NCBI GenBank assembly: GCA_030152585.1 | Contig: JASLJC010000103.1 | Coordinates: forward strand, 1 to 38,124 | Origin: Savagea sp. | Lineage (GTDB): Bacteria > Bacillota > Bacilli > Bacillales_A > Planococcaceae | Direction: 5' to 3' | DNA length: 38,124 nt | In this document: piece by piece, positions 7,131 to 15,289 of the stretch | Position numbering within the stretch: position 1 is the stretch's first letter | How the letters are laid out: each line of letters opens with the position of its first letter | The notes under the pieces: model-generated | Told to the model about the DNA's origin: nothing | The model's input: only the letters and a program-made list of their open reading frames with translations | The model's database searches: none | Program-made: the position numbers and the translations under genes

Positions 7131-7764
7131 GTTGATTTCCTCCTTCAATGTTTGCGCTCGGGCGGCATAAAGCGACCGCTGCGATTTTCGTCGCACCGAG
7201 CTCATAGAGTAAGTTCGTCGCCTGCATTAACGTATTACCTGTCGTGACGACATCGTCGACGACGACGTACTTCCTTTTATTATCTAGTGTATCAGATTTT
7301 AGTGGGTTAAATAAGTGTCGAAACTGTAGTCTTTCTTCTCTCGTTTTTTCACTCATATGTTGAGGCGTCGTCTTTTCGAGTAAATGAACGTACGGAAAAC
7401 CCGTCTCTATCAACAGTTGGTCGATATGTGAAAAGGTGCGACGTTTCACATTTTCAAGATGTGCCGGAATCGGTACAATGACTGCTGGCAGATGACGTTT
7501 TAACGTCGGACGAATCAGTTGAGCAAATAAAGTCGCAAGTGCGACGTCTCGATTTTCTTTATAGTTGTACAATAACGTCTTCATCATGTCGTTGTACGTA
7601 TAAGCGATATCGACGCGAACGCCATTTTGTAACGTATACGGTGCATCATACGGCTCACATTGTGCTGCACAGCGTGAACATAAGACAGACGCACGTTCTT
7701 TCAATAACAATGAGCGCCACGACGGACGTGGGCGGAATCGTTGTAAGCAGCTATAACAGATCAT
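7099..7764 (-). CDS. comFC: ComFC-family phosphoribosyltransferase-like competence protein
   Basis: Late competence protein of the DNA-uptake machinery that acts with the ComFA ATPase. The 221 residues start with zinc-binding cysteines (MICYSC and CSRC) and end with a phosphoribosyltransferase fold. The PRPP-loop motif VVVDDVVTTGNT is at residues 167-178. The ATG overlaps the comFA stop as ATGA, so translation is coupled. No comFB lies between comFA and comFC, unlike B. subtilis; a comFB homologue sits about 3.8 kb away. Confidence 0.95.
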   Translation of the reverse strand: MICYSCLQRFRPRPSWRSLLLKERASVLCSRCAAQCEPYDAPYTLQNGVRVDIAYTYNDMMKTLLYNYKENRDVALATLFAQLIRPTLKRHLPAVIVPIPAHLENVKRRTFSHIDQLLIETGFPYVHLLEKTTPQHMSEKTREERLQFRHLFNPLKSDTLDNKRKYVVVDDVVTTGNTLMQATNLLYELGATKIAAVALCRPSANIEGGNQHGRSETMSKM

Positions 7765-9119
7765 ACCGACTCGACCTCGTTTAATCGGATAATTTCCCGT
7801 TTTGCCGCATCCATCGCAAACGTCACGCCGTGATGAAACAGGACGAAATCGCCGACAGGATCGTCTGCACTTCGTCCGACACGTCCGCCAATTTGGATGA
7901 GCGCTTCTTTCGTAAAAATCGGTTGTTCCGCGCCGATGACGGCGACTTGTAAAGACGGAATCGTAATGCCGCGCTCGAGTATTGTCGTCGTCAGTAACCC
8001 TTGCACTTTTCCATTACGTAAAGCGAGAACGTCTTCTTTGCGCGTCGGTGTTTCGGAACTCACAGCTCGAACATTCGGGTCGATTCGTTGCACGAGCGGT
8101 AGTAACGCTTCCATTTGTTCGATCGACGGACAAAATAATAAATACGGCTTCTGGCGTTCCATTTGACGTTCAATCCAATGTGTGATGGCGCGGTGAAGTT
8201 TTCTTTTACGTATGTCGCGAGCGTATCCGAATGCACGGCGAAATGTTGGTACGGGTAAGTCGTACCCGTGATAACGGCGAGCAATCGTCGTTACATGACC
8301 GATCGACGCATATTGACGTTTCATCTCGTTCGTTGCCGTCGCTGTAATAAAATGAATCGGTGCGCCTTTTTTCGCTGCTTTTTCCGTCGCTCGTCGCAAC
8401 GTCTCGTCCGTCGAAAATGGAAATGCGTCCGCTTCGTCGACGTAAATCGCATCAAACGCTCGTTCATAACGATACATTTGATGCGTCGTCGCTAAAACGA
8501 GAGGGGCTGTGAGCGGTTTCGGTTGGATGCCTCCGTGTAATACTTGAATTTCAATCGATGAAAAGACGTCTTTGAAACGAGGCGCTAATTCACGAATGAC
8601 GTCCGTGCGCGGGGAAACGACAGCAATCGTCTCTCCTTTTTCAAGCGATGCACGAATCGGCGTGAACATCACTTCGGTTTTTCCCGCTCCGCATACAGCG
8701 TAAAGTAAATGAGGCGTTCTTTTTGTTGCGGCACGTTCAAATTGAACCGCTGCTCGTTGTTGGCTAGACGCATATGTTCCCGTCCAAGACGGAATGTCTC
8801 GCTTCGGTTGGAGCGTGTCGTTCGGTACTGTGACGAGTGTCGTTTTCGTCGACACGCGACCGAACATAATACAGTTTCTACAATATGTATACGTTTCGTT
8901 CGTCACGTTGCACGTATACGTCGCAAATTTTTGCGGATCCGTATTACAACAACGATGACACGTATAAAATAAGCGAAAGAAGCGACGGCGAACCGTCACT
9001 CCTTTTTTCGCTCGTACAATATGTCGTTGAATGCATGATTGCATCCTTTCTTTTGGGTACGGTACAGCAGAAAGAGGGAAAACACGTCCTTTTAAATAAT
9101 GAACGATTTCGTTTTCCAT
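7761..9119 (-). CDS. comFA: ComFA DNA-translocating ATPase of competence
   Basis: DEAD-box-like helicase/translocase that drives single-stranded DNA through the ComEC channel. In the 452 residues the N-terminal four-cysteine zinc module is seen at C54, C57, C80 and C83. Walker A is CGAGKTE (143-149), the Walker B box is DEAD (228-231), and TATAT and the motif VI region IQIGGRVGRS follow. The start chosen is the internal ATG preceded by TAGGAGGT; the upstream frame is the tail of degV read in another frame. It is transcribed with degV, 10 bases upstream, and comFC. Confidence 0.96.
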   Translation of the reverse strand: MENEIVHYLKGRVFPLSAVPYPKERMQSCIQRHIVRAKKGVTVRRRFFRLFYTCHRCCNTDPQKFATYTCNVTNETYTYCRNCIMFGRVSTKTTLVTVPNDTLQPKRDIPSWTGTYASSQQRAAVQFERAATKRTPHLLYAVCGAGKTEVMFTPIRASLEKGETIAVVSPRTDVIRELAPRFKDVFSSIEIQVLHGGIQPKPLTAPLVLATTHQMYRYERAFDAIYVDEADAFPFSTDETLRRATEKAAKKGAPIHFITATATNEMKRQYASIGHVTTIARRYHGYDLPVPTFRRAFGYARDIRKRKLHRAITHWIERQMERQKPYLLFCPSIEQMEALLPLVQRIDPNVRAVSSETPTRKEDVLALRNGKVQGLLTTTILERGITIPSLQVAVIGAEQPIFTKEALIQIGGRVGRSADDPVGDFVLFHHGVTFAMDAAKREIIRLNEVESV

Positions 9120-9129
9120 CGGATACCTC

Positions 9130-9978
9130 CTACTCGTATCGTTTAGACCAGCCGAGTCCCATTGCACCTTCGCCTAAATGCGTCCCGATGACCGGTCCGA
9201 AGTGGCTCAGGGCAAACGGAATATCGGGGTATTGTTGTTCAAGTTGTGCTTTCCATTTTTTTGCATCTTCTTCACGATTACCGTGAATGATGACCGCTTG
9301 GAGCGGATATTTCGCTGCATCTTCTCCGAGCAATTGACTCATACGTTTGAATGCCTTTTTAGACGTTCGAATTTTTTCAAAAGGTACGATTTTCGTATCG
9401 ACAAAATGAAGTAACGGTTTCACTTGCAATAAACTCCCGATCATCGCTTGTGCGCCCGATAGACGACCCCCTCGTTGAAGGTGAGATAAGTCATCGACCA
9501 TGAAATAAGCATCGACCGTTTCTTTCATTTCGTTTAAATGGCGTACGATCTCGTCCGGTTGTATGTAACGAAGCGCAAGACGTGCGGCTTCGATAACGTA
9601 AAATCCTTGTACGTAGCACGCAATTTCTGAATCAAAGGCATGTACGTTTATTCCTTCTACCATCGTTCCCGCTTGGATCGCACCATTGTACGTTCCACTA
9701 ATCCCGCTCGATAGGTGAACGGATAAAACGTCCGTATATCCTTTTTCTCGGAGCGATTCAAAAAGTTCCACAAACTTACCGACAGGCGGTTGTGACGTTT
9801 TCGGTAGCGGCCCACTCCCACGGACAGCATCGTAAAAATCACTTGTACACAATGTCACTTCCTCATCGTATGTCGTCTCCCCTAACGTAACCGTTAACGG
9901 AATTGTATAAATGTGTAACTCTTCTTTTAATCCTTTTGGCAAATATGCCGTACTATCTGTAACCACTGCTATTTTCAT
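9130..9978 (-). CDS. degV: DegV-family fatty-acid-binding protein (FakB/YviA type)
   Basis: DegV proteins bind a fatty acid; FakB members present it to the FakA kinase for phosphorylation and phospholipid synthesis. The 282 residues show the family start MKIAVVTDSTAYLPK, the SSGISGTYNG motif that contacts the fatty acid carboxylate, and LQRGGRLSGAQA in the second domain. The start has GGGAG at good spacing, discarding about 40 upstream residues. Position next to comFA matches YviA of B. subtilis. No fakA is in the window, so a kinase partner would be elsewhere. The symbol denotes the family. Confidence 0.93.
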   Translation of the reverse strand: MKIAVVTDSTAYLPKGLKEELHIYTIPLTVTLGETTYDEEVTLCTSDFYDAVRGSGPLPKTSQPPVGKFVELFESLREKGYTDVLSVHLSSGISGTYNGAIQAGTMVEGINVHAFDSEIACYVQGFYVIEAARLALRYIQPDEIVRHLNEMKETVDAYFMVDDLSHLQRGGRLSGAQAMIGSLLQVKPLLHFVDTKIVPFEKIRTSKKAFKRMSQLLGEDAAKYPLQAVIIHGNREEDAKKWKAQLEQQYPDIPFALSHFGPVIGTHLGEGAMGLGWSKRYE

Positions 9979-10040
9979 CTGAATCACTCCCAGATTCATT
10001 TTACCGAAAACCATTATAAATTGGAACGGTTTTCTCACTT

Positions 10041-10442
10041 TTATATTTGATTCGACGTGAAGTTCCGCTTCCGACTTTTTTGAAGTGCATCTTTCCACGC
10101 ACGTTGTAATTCTTTCGTCTCTTCTTTGATTTCTTCAAGTTGGTCGAACTGCCTAGTTAATCGCATGTCGACGATACGTTGATTCAAATAAAGATACGTC
10201 GTAAACAACTTTGCTCCTTTTTCGTTCGTCCGATCGACCGTTGCCATTAATTCGAAAAAAATGAGTTGTAGCTTATGTAACGTATCGTTCACTGTAAGAA
10301 TTGGAGCGTCTTCTTCGATTTCACGTTCTAGTTGACGATACCCATACGATAATTGTTCAAACAAACGTAAAACGTATTCTATCGGTGAAACGGTAGCATG
10401 CATCGTTTTTTCGTAATGTTCGAAAGCTTTCTTGTAAGACAT
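10041..10442 (-). CDS. fliS: FliS-like flagellin chaperone, divergent from the second flagellin
   Basis: FliS binds the C-terminal helix of flagellin and stops premature polymerisation. The 133 residues form a four-helix-bundle pattern with MSYKKAFEHYEKTMHATVSP at the start (compare the FliS N-terminal AYQQNSVNTATPGE region) and a C-terminal LQRAWKDALQKS (compare FRDAWKQAIQS in FliS). Overall similarity is low, so this is a diverged paralogue; the standard fliS normally lies with fliD and fliT. It is divergently transcribed from a diverged flagellin only 125 bp away, suggesting a dedicated pair. A sigma-D-like promoter precedes it. The degV gene follows 62 bases downstream. Confidence 0.75.
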   Translation of the reverse strand: MSYKKAFEHYEKTMHATVSPIEYVLRLFEQLSYGYRQLEREIEEDAPILTVNDTLHKLQLIFFELMATVDRTNEKGAKLFTTYLYLNQRIVDMRLTRQFDQLEEIKEETKELQRAWKDALQKSRKRNFTSNQI

Positions 10443-10469
10443 GACCTATTTCCTTTCTTTTTTAAACTA

Positions 10470-10496
10470 ATATCGGTATTTTTTACTTCTTTTCTA
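10470..10496 (-). promoter_or_regulatory. Candidate sigma-D promoter of the fliS-like gene
   Basis: TAGA, 15 bases, ACCGATAT on the minus strand. The -10 matches seven of eight and the -35 three of four consensus positions at ideal spacing. It could also drive degV-comFA-comFC-yvyF, since no terminator is evident between them. Confidence 0.62.
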
Positions 10497-10528
10497 CATT
10501 TTGTCGTCGATATTTTTCTGAAATGTAG

Positions 10529-10534
10529 TATAAT
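10529..10534 (+). promoter_or_regulatory. Candidate -10 box of the second flagellin gene
   Basis: A perfect TATAAT about 34 bases before the start codon. No good -35 is seen at normal spacing, and no sigma-D pattern was found on this strand, so the promoter class is uncertain. Confidence 0.4.
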
Positions 10535-10567
10535 TTCATTATGACTATGTAGAAAGTAGGTGGCAAG

Positions 10568-11377
10568 ATGCGTATTGGTAATGAACAACTCGCTTTTTCA
10601 CGTACGATGTATACGAAAAACGCAAACGACATTGAAAAATCAGTCGGACGTTTAAGTACAGGTTCTAAATTGTACAAAGCGAGCGAAAATGCTTCAGGTA
10701 TTTCAATTTCTGAAAAAATGCGTGCACAAATTCGTGGTCTTTCACGCGCACAGTTAAACATGAATGACGGATTGTCTGCTCTTGAAACGATGGATGAAGG
10801 GATGAAAAACGTAAGTGCCCTCGTACAACGTGGACGAGAATTAGCAGTCATGACAGCAACAGATACTGTAAACGATGAAGACCGTGCAATTGCACAACAA
10901 GAGCTCGAACAAGTTTTAACGTCAATCGACGAAACGGCTCAAAATATGGAGTTTAACACACTCGATATTTTAGGCGATCGAAACCCGTTAAATATTCAAG
11001 TAGGGGCTAACCCGGGACAAACGATTACGATTGAACCGATCGATGTCGCAACAGCGAAGATTGGGTTAGAAGACGTTTCTATTGCTTCACAAGAAGAAGC
11101 AGAAGCAGCACTTTCAAAATTTGACGAAGCGACAGCGACGATTTCAAAACATTTAACAGAAGTCGGAACGAAAATGCAAGCGATTGAAAGTCATTTACAC
11201 AATGCCCAAACGTTCGAAGCGAACTTAACACGTGCACTCGAACAGATCGAAGGAACAGATATTCCACGTGAATTGATGGACTTTGCACAAATGGACATTC
11301 GTCAAAGTGGCGATCAACTACTCATTCGTCAAGTAAACTCGAACTTAAGTGACGTTTTATCTTTATTCCGTCCATAA
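10568..11377 (+). CDS. Second, diverged flagellin
   Basis: A 269-residue flagellin-family protein with both terminal D0/D1 regions: MRIGNEQLAFSRTMYTKNAN, LSTGSKLYKASENASGISIS and EKMRAQIRGLSRAQLNMNDG at the N-terminus. The C-terminal part contains ELMDFAQMDIRQSGDQLLIR and ends LSDVLSLFRP. The ends differ strongly from hag (which ends QGVLQLLR) and the NHNIAA segment is replaced. It could be a minor filament subunit, a filament-section protein or a specialised export substrate. The ribosome site is AGGTGG. Unlike hag, its leader has no GGA, so CsrA control is not expected. It has its own strong terminator and is divergent from a fliS-like gene. Confidence 0.9.
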   Translation: MRIGNEQLAFSRTMYTKNANDIEKSVGRLSTGSKLYKASENASGISISEKMRAQIRGLSRAQLNMNDGLSALETMDEGMKNVSALVQRGRELAVMTATDTVNDEDRAIAQQELEQVLTSIDETAQNMEFNTLDILGDRNPLNIQVGANPGQTITIEPIDVATAKIGLEDVSIASQEEAEAALSKFDEATATISKHLTEVGTKMQAIESHLHNAQTFEANLTRALEQIEGTDIPRELMDFAQMDIRQSGDQLLIRQVNSNLSDVLSLFRP

Positions 11378-11379
11378 TG

Positions 11380-11426
11380 AAAAGACACGCACCTTGAACG
11401 CATATGTTCAAAATGCGTGTCTTTTT
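11380..11426 (+). terminator. Terminator of the second flagellin gene
   Basis: AAAAGACACGCA pairs with TGCGTGTCTTTT, with an inner TTGAAC/GTTCAA hairpin in the loop and a T run after it. Confidence 0.92.
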
Positions 11427-11498
11427 CGGTTCTCGGCGATATTTTCATAAATGCAAGCATAATCGACCGAGCTATATTTTTCTTCTTTCGCAATAGGA

Positions 11499-11532
11499 AA
11501 GCACCTAAAATCAATATTGATTTTAGGTGCTT
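11499..11532. terminator. 34 bp perfect palindrome downstream of comFB
   Basis: AAGCACCTAAAATCAATATTGATTTTAGGTGCTT is not shown in full here because its halves suffice: AAGCACCTAAAATCAAT and its exact complement. It ends nine bases after the comFB stop and probably ends that transcript. It lacks a clear T run outside the stem. Confidence 0.6.
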
Positions 11533-11541
11533 GTTCGACGT

Positions 11542-11868
11542 TTATAACATTTCTAACGTCGCATTCGGTGAGACCGTACAGTTCGGTTTATCACTGACGA
11601 TTTTCGCAGCGTAACTAACCGCTGATAAAATCGTCGTCGCTTGTTGATGCCCTGCTTCATGAACAACACGAACGAGTGGTTCGAGCGAAGGATTGGCAAT
11701 GTACTTCGCCGGTAATTGATTTAATGCAATTGCCATAACATCTGCCAAACATTGCTCACATGTACAAGCCATATTTAAATCGTCGAGCTGATGATCTAAT
11801 GTCTCCGCAACTACTGTTTCCATAACATTGGTGATTGCACGTTTCTTTGTCAAATTTTTCGCTACCAT
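11542..11868 (-). CDS. comFB: ComFB-family protein
   Basis: Small protein of the late-competence ComFB family; cyanobacterial members bind cyclic nucleotides, but the Bacillus role is unclear. The 108 residues carry the family core CTCEQCLADVMAIALNQLPA followed by KYIANP, with a cysteine cluster (C35, C37, C40). In B. subtilis comFB sits between comFA and comFC; here it has its own transcription unit beyond the second flagellin. The ribosome site AGGAGG is preceded by a structured leader. Possible alternative: an unrelated regulator of the same family rather than the true comFB orthologue. Confidence 0.85.
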   Translation of the reverse strand: MVAKNLTKKRAITNVMETVVAETLDHQLDDLNMACTCEQCLADVMAIALNQLPAKYIANPSLEPLVRVVHEAGHQQATTILSAVSYAAKIVSDKPNCTVSPNATLEML

Positions 11869-11883
11869 GATGAAAGCCTCCTA

Positions 11884-11929
11884 GTTCAAAAGAACCTTAT
11901 CGTCTTCTTTCGTATATGATAGTTCTTTT
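11884..11929 (-). promoter_or_regulatory. Mutually exclusive hairpins in the comFB leader
   Basis: In the transcript AAAAGAACTATC can pair with GATA..GTTCTTTT (two-base bulge). Alternatively GGTTCTTTTGAACT can fold on itself next to the AGGAGG site. The two share the GTTCTTTT strand, so only one can form at a time. A regulatory role is inference. Confidence 0.4.
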
Positions 11930-11942
11930 TGATTATATCCAC

Positions 11943-11951
11943 ATTATAACA
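11943..11951 (-). promoter_or_regulatory. Extended -10 promoter of comFB
   Basis: TGTTATAAT on the minus strand, a perfect extended -10 element about 75 bases before the start. No convincing -35 is seen. The rest of the gap up to the aspA terminator is AT-rich, with no gene visible. Confidence 0.5.
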
Positions 11952-12042
11952 TAAGTTACGCAATTCTCATCCGACTTTTTATCATTTTTCTATTATTACG
12001 TAATTTTTTCAATATTTTCTTATTTTCATAAAACGTTTTCAT

Positions 12043-12080
12043 CAAAAAAGGAGCGATATGAAACGGTTATCGCTCCTTCT
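12043..12080 (-). terminator. Terminator downstream of aspA
   Basis: AAGGAGCGATA and TATCGCTCCTT flank a nine-base loop, with T runs following on the minus strand. Confidence 0.85.
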
Positions 12081-12132
12081 TCTCTCTTTAATTCGTATAG
12101 CAAAAAATAAATATTTTATATTTTTTACAAAG

Positions 12133-12163
12133 TTTTACATAATAATCATTTTATTATGTAAAA
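12133..12163. repeat. 31 bp AT-rich inverted repeat behind aspA
   Basis: TTTTACATAATAA and TTATTATGTAAAA are perfect 13-base arms around TCATT. It lies about 27 bases after the aspA stop, before the main terminator. It may be an mRNA 3'-end stem or a protein-binding operator; neither can be settled here. Confidence 0.6.
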
Positions 12164-12189
12164 GTCGAAGTAACGGCTAACACTAACGT

Positions 12190-13626
12190 TTACTCCTTTT
12201 GGTCATTCTCATTACGTGTCGTCACAGATAATAGCGCTTCTCCTGCAATGCCGGGTTCTGTCATTTCTTCCGGGTCTAAAATGAGATCGAGTTGTTCTTC
12301 TGTTAAGACGCGATGTTCTCGACAGAGCGTGCGAATCGGGCGCCCCGTCTCTAATGCTTCTTTTGCAATTTGCGACGCTCGTTCGTACCCAACGTGAGGA
12401 TTGATCGCTGTAATAATACCGATACTCCGACTCACGTATTCGTGCATAACGTCTTCGTTTGCTTCAATGCCGATGACACAATATTCATCGAATACACGAA
12501 TGACGTTCGTCATCGTTTCAATTGATTGAAGTAAGTTGAAAATTAAAACCGGTTCCATAACGTTTAATTCAAATTGACCTGCTTCTGATGCCATCGCAAT
12601 CGTTTGGTCGTTTCCTGCGACTTGGAATGCGACTTGGTTGACAACTTCTGCCATGACCGGATTTACTTTTCCTGGCATGATCGATGACCCCGGTTGACGA
12701 GGTGGTAACGTAATCTCATTTAACCCCGCACGTGGCCCGGATGACATGAGGCGCAAGTCGTTTGCAATTTTTGATAAACTTAACATCGTCGCTTTTAACG
12801 TACCGGAAATGTAGACGTACGTTTCCGTATTTTGTGTCGCGTCGACTAAATCTTCGGCAGAGCGAATCGGTAATGCCGTTGAAGCGGCTAAATGTTCGAC
12901 AGCGCGGTCGATGTAACGACGTTCGGCATTCAGTCCTGTCCCGACAGCGGTTGCGCCTAAATTCACTTCATAAAGGTCTGAAAGCGATTGTTCGAGACGT
13001 GTCATATTTCGTTCGACTACTTTAGCATATGCGCGAAACTCTTGCCCGAGTCGAATCGGTACCGCATCTTGTAAATGGGTACGCCCCATTTTTATCATCG
13101 GTTGAAACTGTGCTGCTTTCGTTAAAAATGTCGCATGTAAGCCGCGTAAAGCATCGAGTAACTTCGGCATTTCAGACAGTATCGCAACGTGCATCGATGT
13201 CGGATACGTGTCGTTTGTCGATTGAGACATATTGACGTGCGTATTCGGACTGATGTACGTATATTCCCCTTTTTCGTGCCCGAGAAGTTCGAGTGCGCGA
13301 TTCGCTAACACTTCATTTACGTTCATGTTTGTCGACGTTCCCGCGCCCCCTTGGATCGCATCGACGATTATTTGTTCATGGAGTCGCCCCGCAATGAGTT
13401 CGTCCGCTGCTCGTCCGATTGCTTCTGCTTTTTGTCGTTCTAACTGTCCGGTATCTGCATTCGCTAAAGCGGCTGCTTTTTTGACATGACCGAAGGCGGT
13501 AATTAACGCTTTCGGTACTGGATAACCTGTAATCGGAAAGTTTTCGACTGCTCGTAATGTTTGTACGCCGTAATAGACGTCAGTTGGTACTTCTTTTTCT
13601 CCTAAAAAATCTCGTTCGATTCTCAT
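12190..13626 (-). CDS. aspA: Aspartate ammonia-lyase (aspartase)
   Basis: Converts L-aspartate to fumarate and ammonia, feeding the TCA cycle. The 478 residues have the start RIERDFLGEKEVPTDVYYG, the substrate segments GGAGTSTNMN and SQSTNDTYPT, and the catalytic-loop signature GSSIMPGKVNPVMAEV. Aspartase-specific neighbours such as TGLNAERRYIDRAVEHLA and MASEAGQFELNVMEPV fit AnsB rather than fumarase. The ATG chosen has AGAGGTG in front; the upstream extension is Lys-rich filler. No asparaginase gene accompanies it, unlike the ansAB operon. Confidence 0.95.
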   Translation of the reverse strand: MRIERDFLGEKEVPTDVYYGVQTLRAVENFPITGYPVPKALITAFGHVKKAAALANADTGQLERQKAEAIGRAADELIAGRLHEQIIVDAIQGGAGTSTNMNVNEVLANRALELLGHEKGEYTYISPNTHVNMSQSTNDTYPTSMHVAILSEMPKLLDALRGLHATFLTKAAQFQPMIKMGRTHLQDAVPIRLGQEFRAYAKVVERNMTRLEQSLSDLYEVNLGATAVGTGLNAERRYIDRAVEHLAASTALPIRSAEDLVDATQNTETYVYISGTLKATMLSLSKIANDLRLMSSGPRAGLNEITLPPRQPGSSIMPGKVNPVMAEVVNQVAFQVAGNDQTIAMASEAGQFELNVMEPVLIFNLLQSIETMTNVIRVFDEYCVIGIEANEDVMHEYVSRSIGIITAINPHVGYERASQIAKEALETGRPIRTLCREHRVLTEEQLDLILDPEEMTEPGIAGEALLSVTTRNENDQKE

Positions 13627-13806
13627 GAACGTCACCTCTCGTTTTATACTTTTCTTTTTATATTTATTCACTATTCTCCCGTTTTCCCTTTACCGGAGGA
13701 AAGCAATTCGTCATTATTATACACGAAGAGGCGAACGAATGAAGTCGTTTTTTCTAAAAATTCACGGAATAGTCGAACGTTTCGTTCATTTTCCTTTTAA
13801 ATTTTC

Positions 13807-15276
13807 CTATTTCAACGTATGACGTAAAATTTTACCCGTTGCACTTTTCGGCAAAGCCGTTAATGCATAATAATAACGTGGGATTTTATAAGATGCGAGA
13901 TGCCGGGCAAGTTGTTGTTTCACGTCATTTTCGTCAAGCACTTGATCGGTATAGACGATATACGCAGCTGGCACTTCTCCGTAATCTTGATCGTGAACAC
14001 CGACGACGGCTGCTTCTGATATGCCGTCGATTTTATACAGTTCTTCTTCTATTTCACGCGGGTAGACATTATGACCTCCAACGATCATCAAATCATCTTT
14101 CCGGTCTATTATGTAGTAATATCCGCGTTGGTCTCGCCGAGCGACATCTCCTGTATATAACCATCCTTCTTGCAGTACACGTTTTGTAGACGCTCGGTCT
14201 TGATAGTACCCTTTCATGACATTAGGGCCGCGAACGATTAATTCTCCAACTTCTCCGACGGGTACTTCTTTTCCATTTTCGTCGACAATTTTTTGTTCGA
14301 CATTGGCAATCGGTACTCCGACAGAGCCCGGAATTCGGTCGGCATCGAGCGGATTAAAACTCGTAACTGGAGAAGCTTCTGATAAGCCGTATCCTTCTGA
14401 TACACGTAGTTGAAAAGTCTGTTCAAACGCTTCTAGCATCGCAATCGGCATCGATGAACCACCGGATATCGCAACACGTATCGTCGAAAAATCATACGCA
14501 CGTTGCGTCGCAATCGCATATTGTGTCAAAAAATGATACATCGTCGGTACACCGGCAAATACAGTCGCTCCATGACGTTTCGCGACGTCTAATATCGCTT
14601 GTGGACTAAATTTCGGAACGATGATGATACGTGCTCCTCGAATGATCGGTGCATGAACGACGACCGTTAATGCGAAAGCATGAAAAATCGGTAACGTCGC
14701 AATGACACGGTCAGCTCGTCCGTATTGAAGTGACGTACCGAAGTCCCGGGCATTCGCATAAATATTGTCATGCGTCAGCATCGCGCCTTTTGCAACACCT
14801 GTCGTACCGGATGTAAACAACAGCATCGCAACGTCGTCTTTATCTCGTCGTCGCGGACGAATCGGTCGTGTGTTTTTCGGTAATACTCCTTCGACGACAT
14901 ACAATATCTTCATCGCTTGAACGTGTTGAACTTTCAATTGCTCCATTTTTTCTTTTTCTTCGATAGATGTGATCATATACGTTGCATCGCTTTTTTGAAG
15001 AAGTAAGAGCAATTCACGTTTTGGATATTGCGGATTAATCGGTACGACGACCGCCCCGAGTCGAAAGAGAGCATACATCGCTTCAATCATCGCCGGTTCA
15101 TTTCCGAGATGTAAGGCGACATGCGTTCCTTTTTCAATGCCGATCTGTTCAAAATAAGAAGCATACGCATTGATCGTTTCGTTCATTGTCGCGTACGTAA
15201 CCGTTTCATCACCGTAATGATAAGCAATACGCGTCGGTGTATCCGTTGCAATTTGTTGTACTCGTTCATCTACCAT
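13807..15276 (-). CDS. lcfB: Long-chain acyl-CoA synthetase (LcfB/YhfL-like)
   Basis: Activates fatty acids to acyl-CoA through an acyl-AMP intermediate. The 489 residues have the ANL adenylating-enzyme P-loop LLFTSGTTGVAKGA, the A5 motif EGYGLSEASP, the A7 WLYTGDVAR, the A8 hinge YIIDRKDDLMIVGGHNVYP and the A10 lysine motif LPKSATGKILRHTL. Substrate length cannot be read from the sequence. The start is 13 bases after the stop of the Bce-type permease gene with no promoter between, so it is likely co-transcribed with that module, an unusual partner. Confidence 0.92.
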   Translation of the reverse strand: MVDERVQQIATDTPTRIAYHYGDETVTYATMNETINAYASYFEQIGIEKGTHVALHLGNEPAMIEAMYALFRLGAVVVPINPQYPKRELLLLLQKSDATYMITSIEEKEKMEQLKVQHVQAMKILYVVEGVLPKNTRPIRPRRRDKDDVAMLLFTSGTTGVAKGAMLTHDNIYANARDFGTSLQYGRADRVIATLPIFHAFALTVVVHAPIIRGARIIIVPKFSPQAILDVAKRHGATVFAGVPTMYHFLTQYAIATQRAYDFSTIRVAISGGSSMPIAMLEAFEQTFQLRVSEGYGLSEASPVTSFNPLDADRIPGSVGVPIANVEQKIVDENGKEVPVGEVGELIVRGPNVMKGYYQDRASTKRVLQEGWLYTGDVARRDQRGYYYIIDRKDDLMIVGGHNVYPREIEEELYKIDGISEAAVVGVHDQDYGEVPAAYIVYTDQVLDENDVKQQLARHLASYKIPRYYYALTALPKSATGKILRHTLK

Positions 15277-15289
15277 GTCGACAACCCCT

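Noticed and set aside
12190..13626. Class II fumarase
   Set aside because: Shares the superfamily signature, but the N-terminal FLGEKEVPTDVYYG region and overall pattern fit aspartase better.
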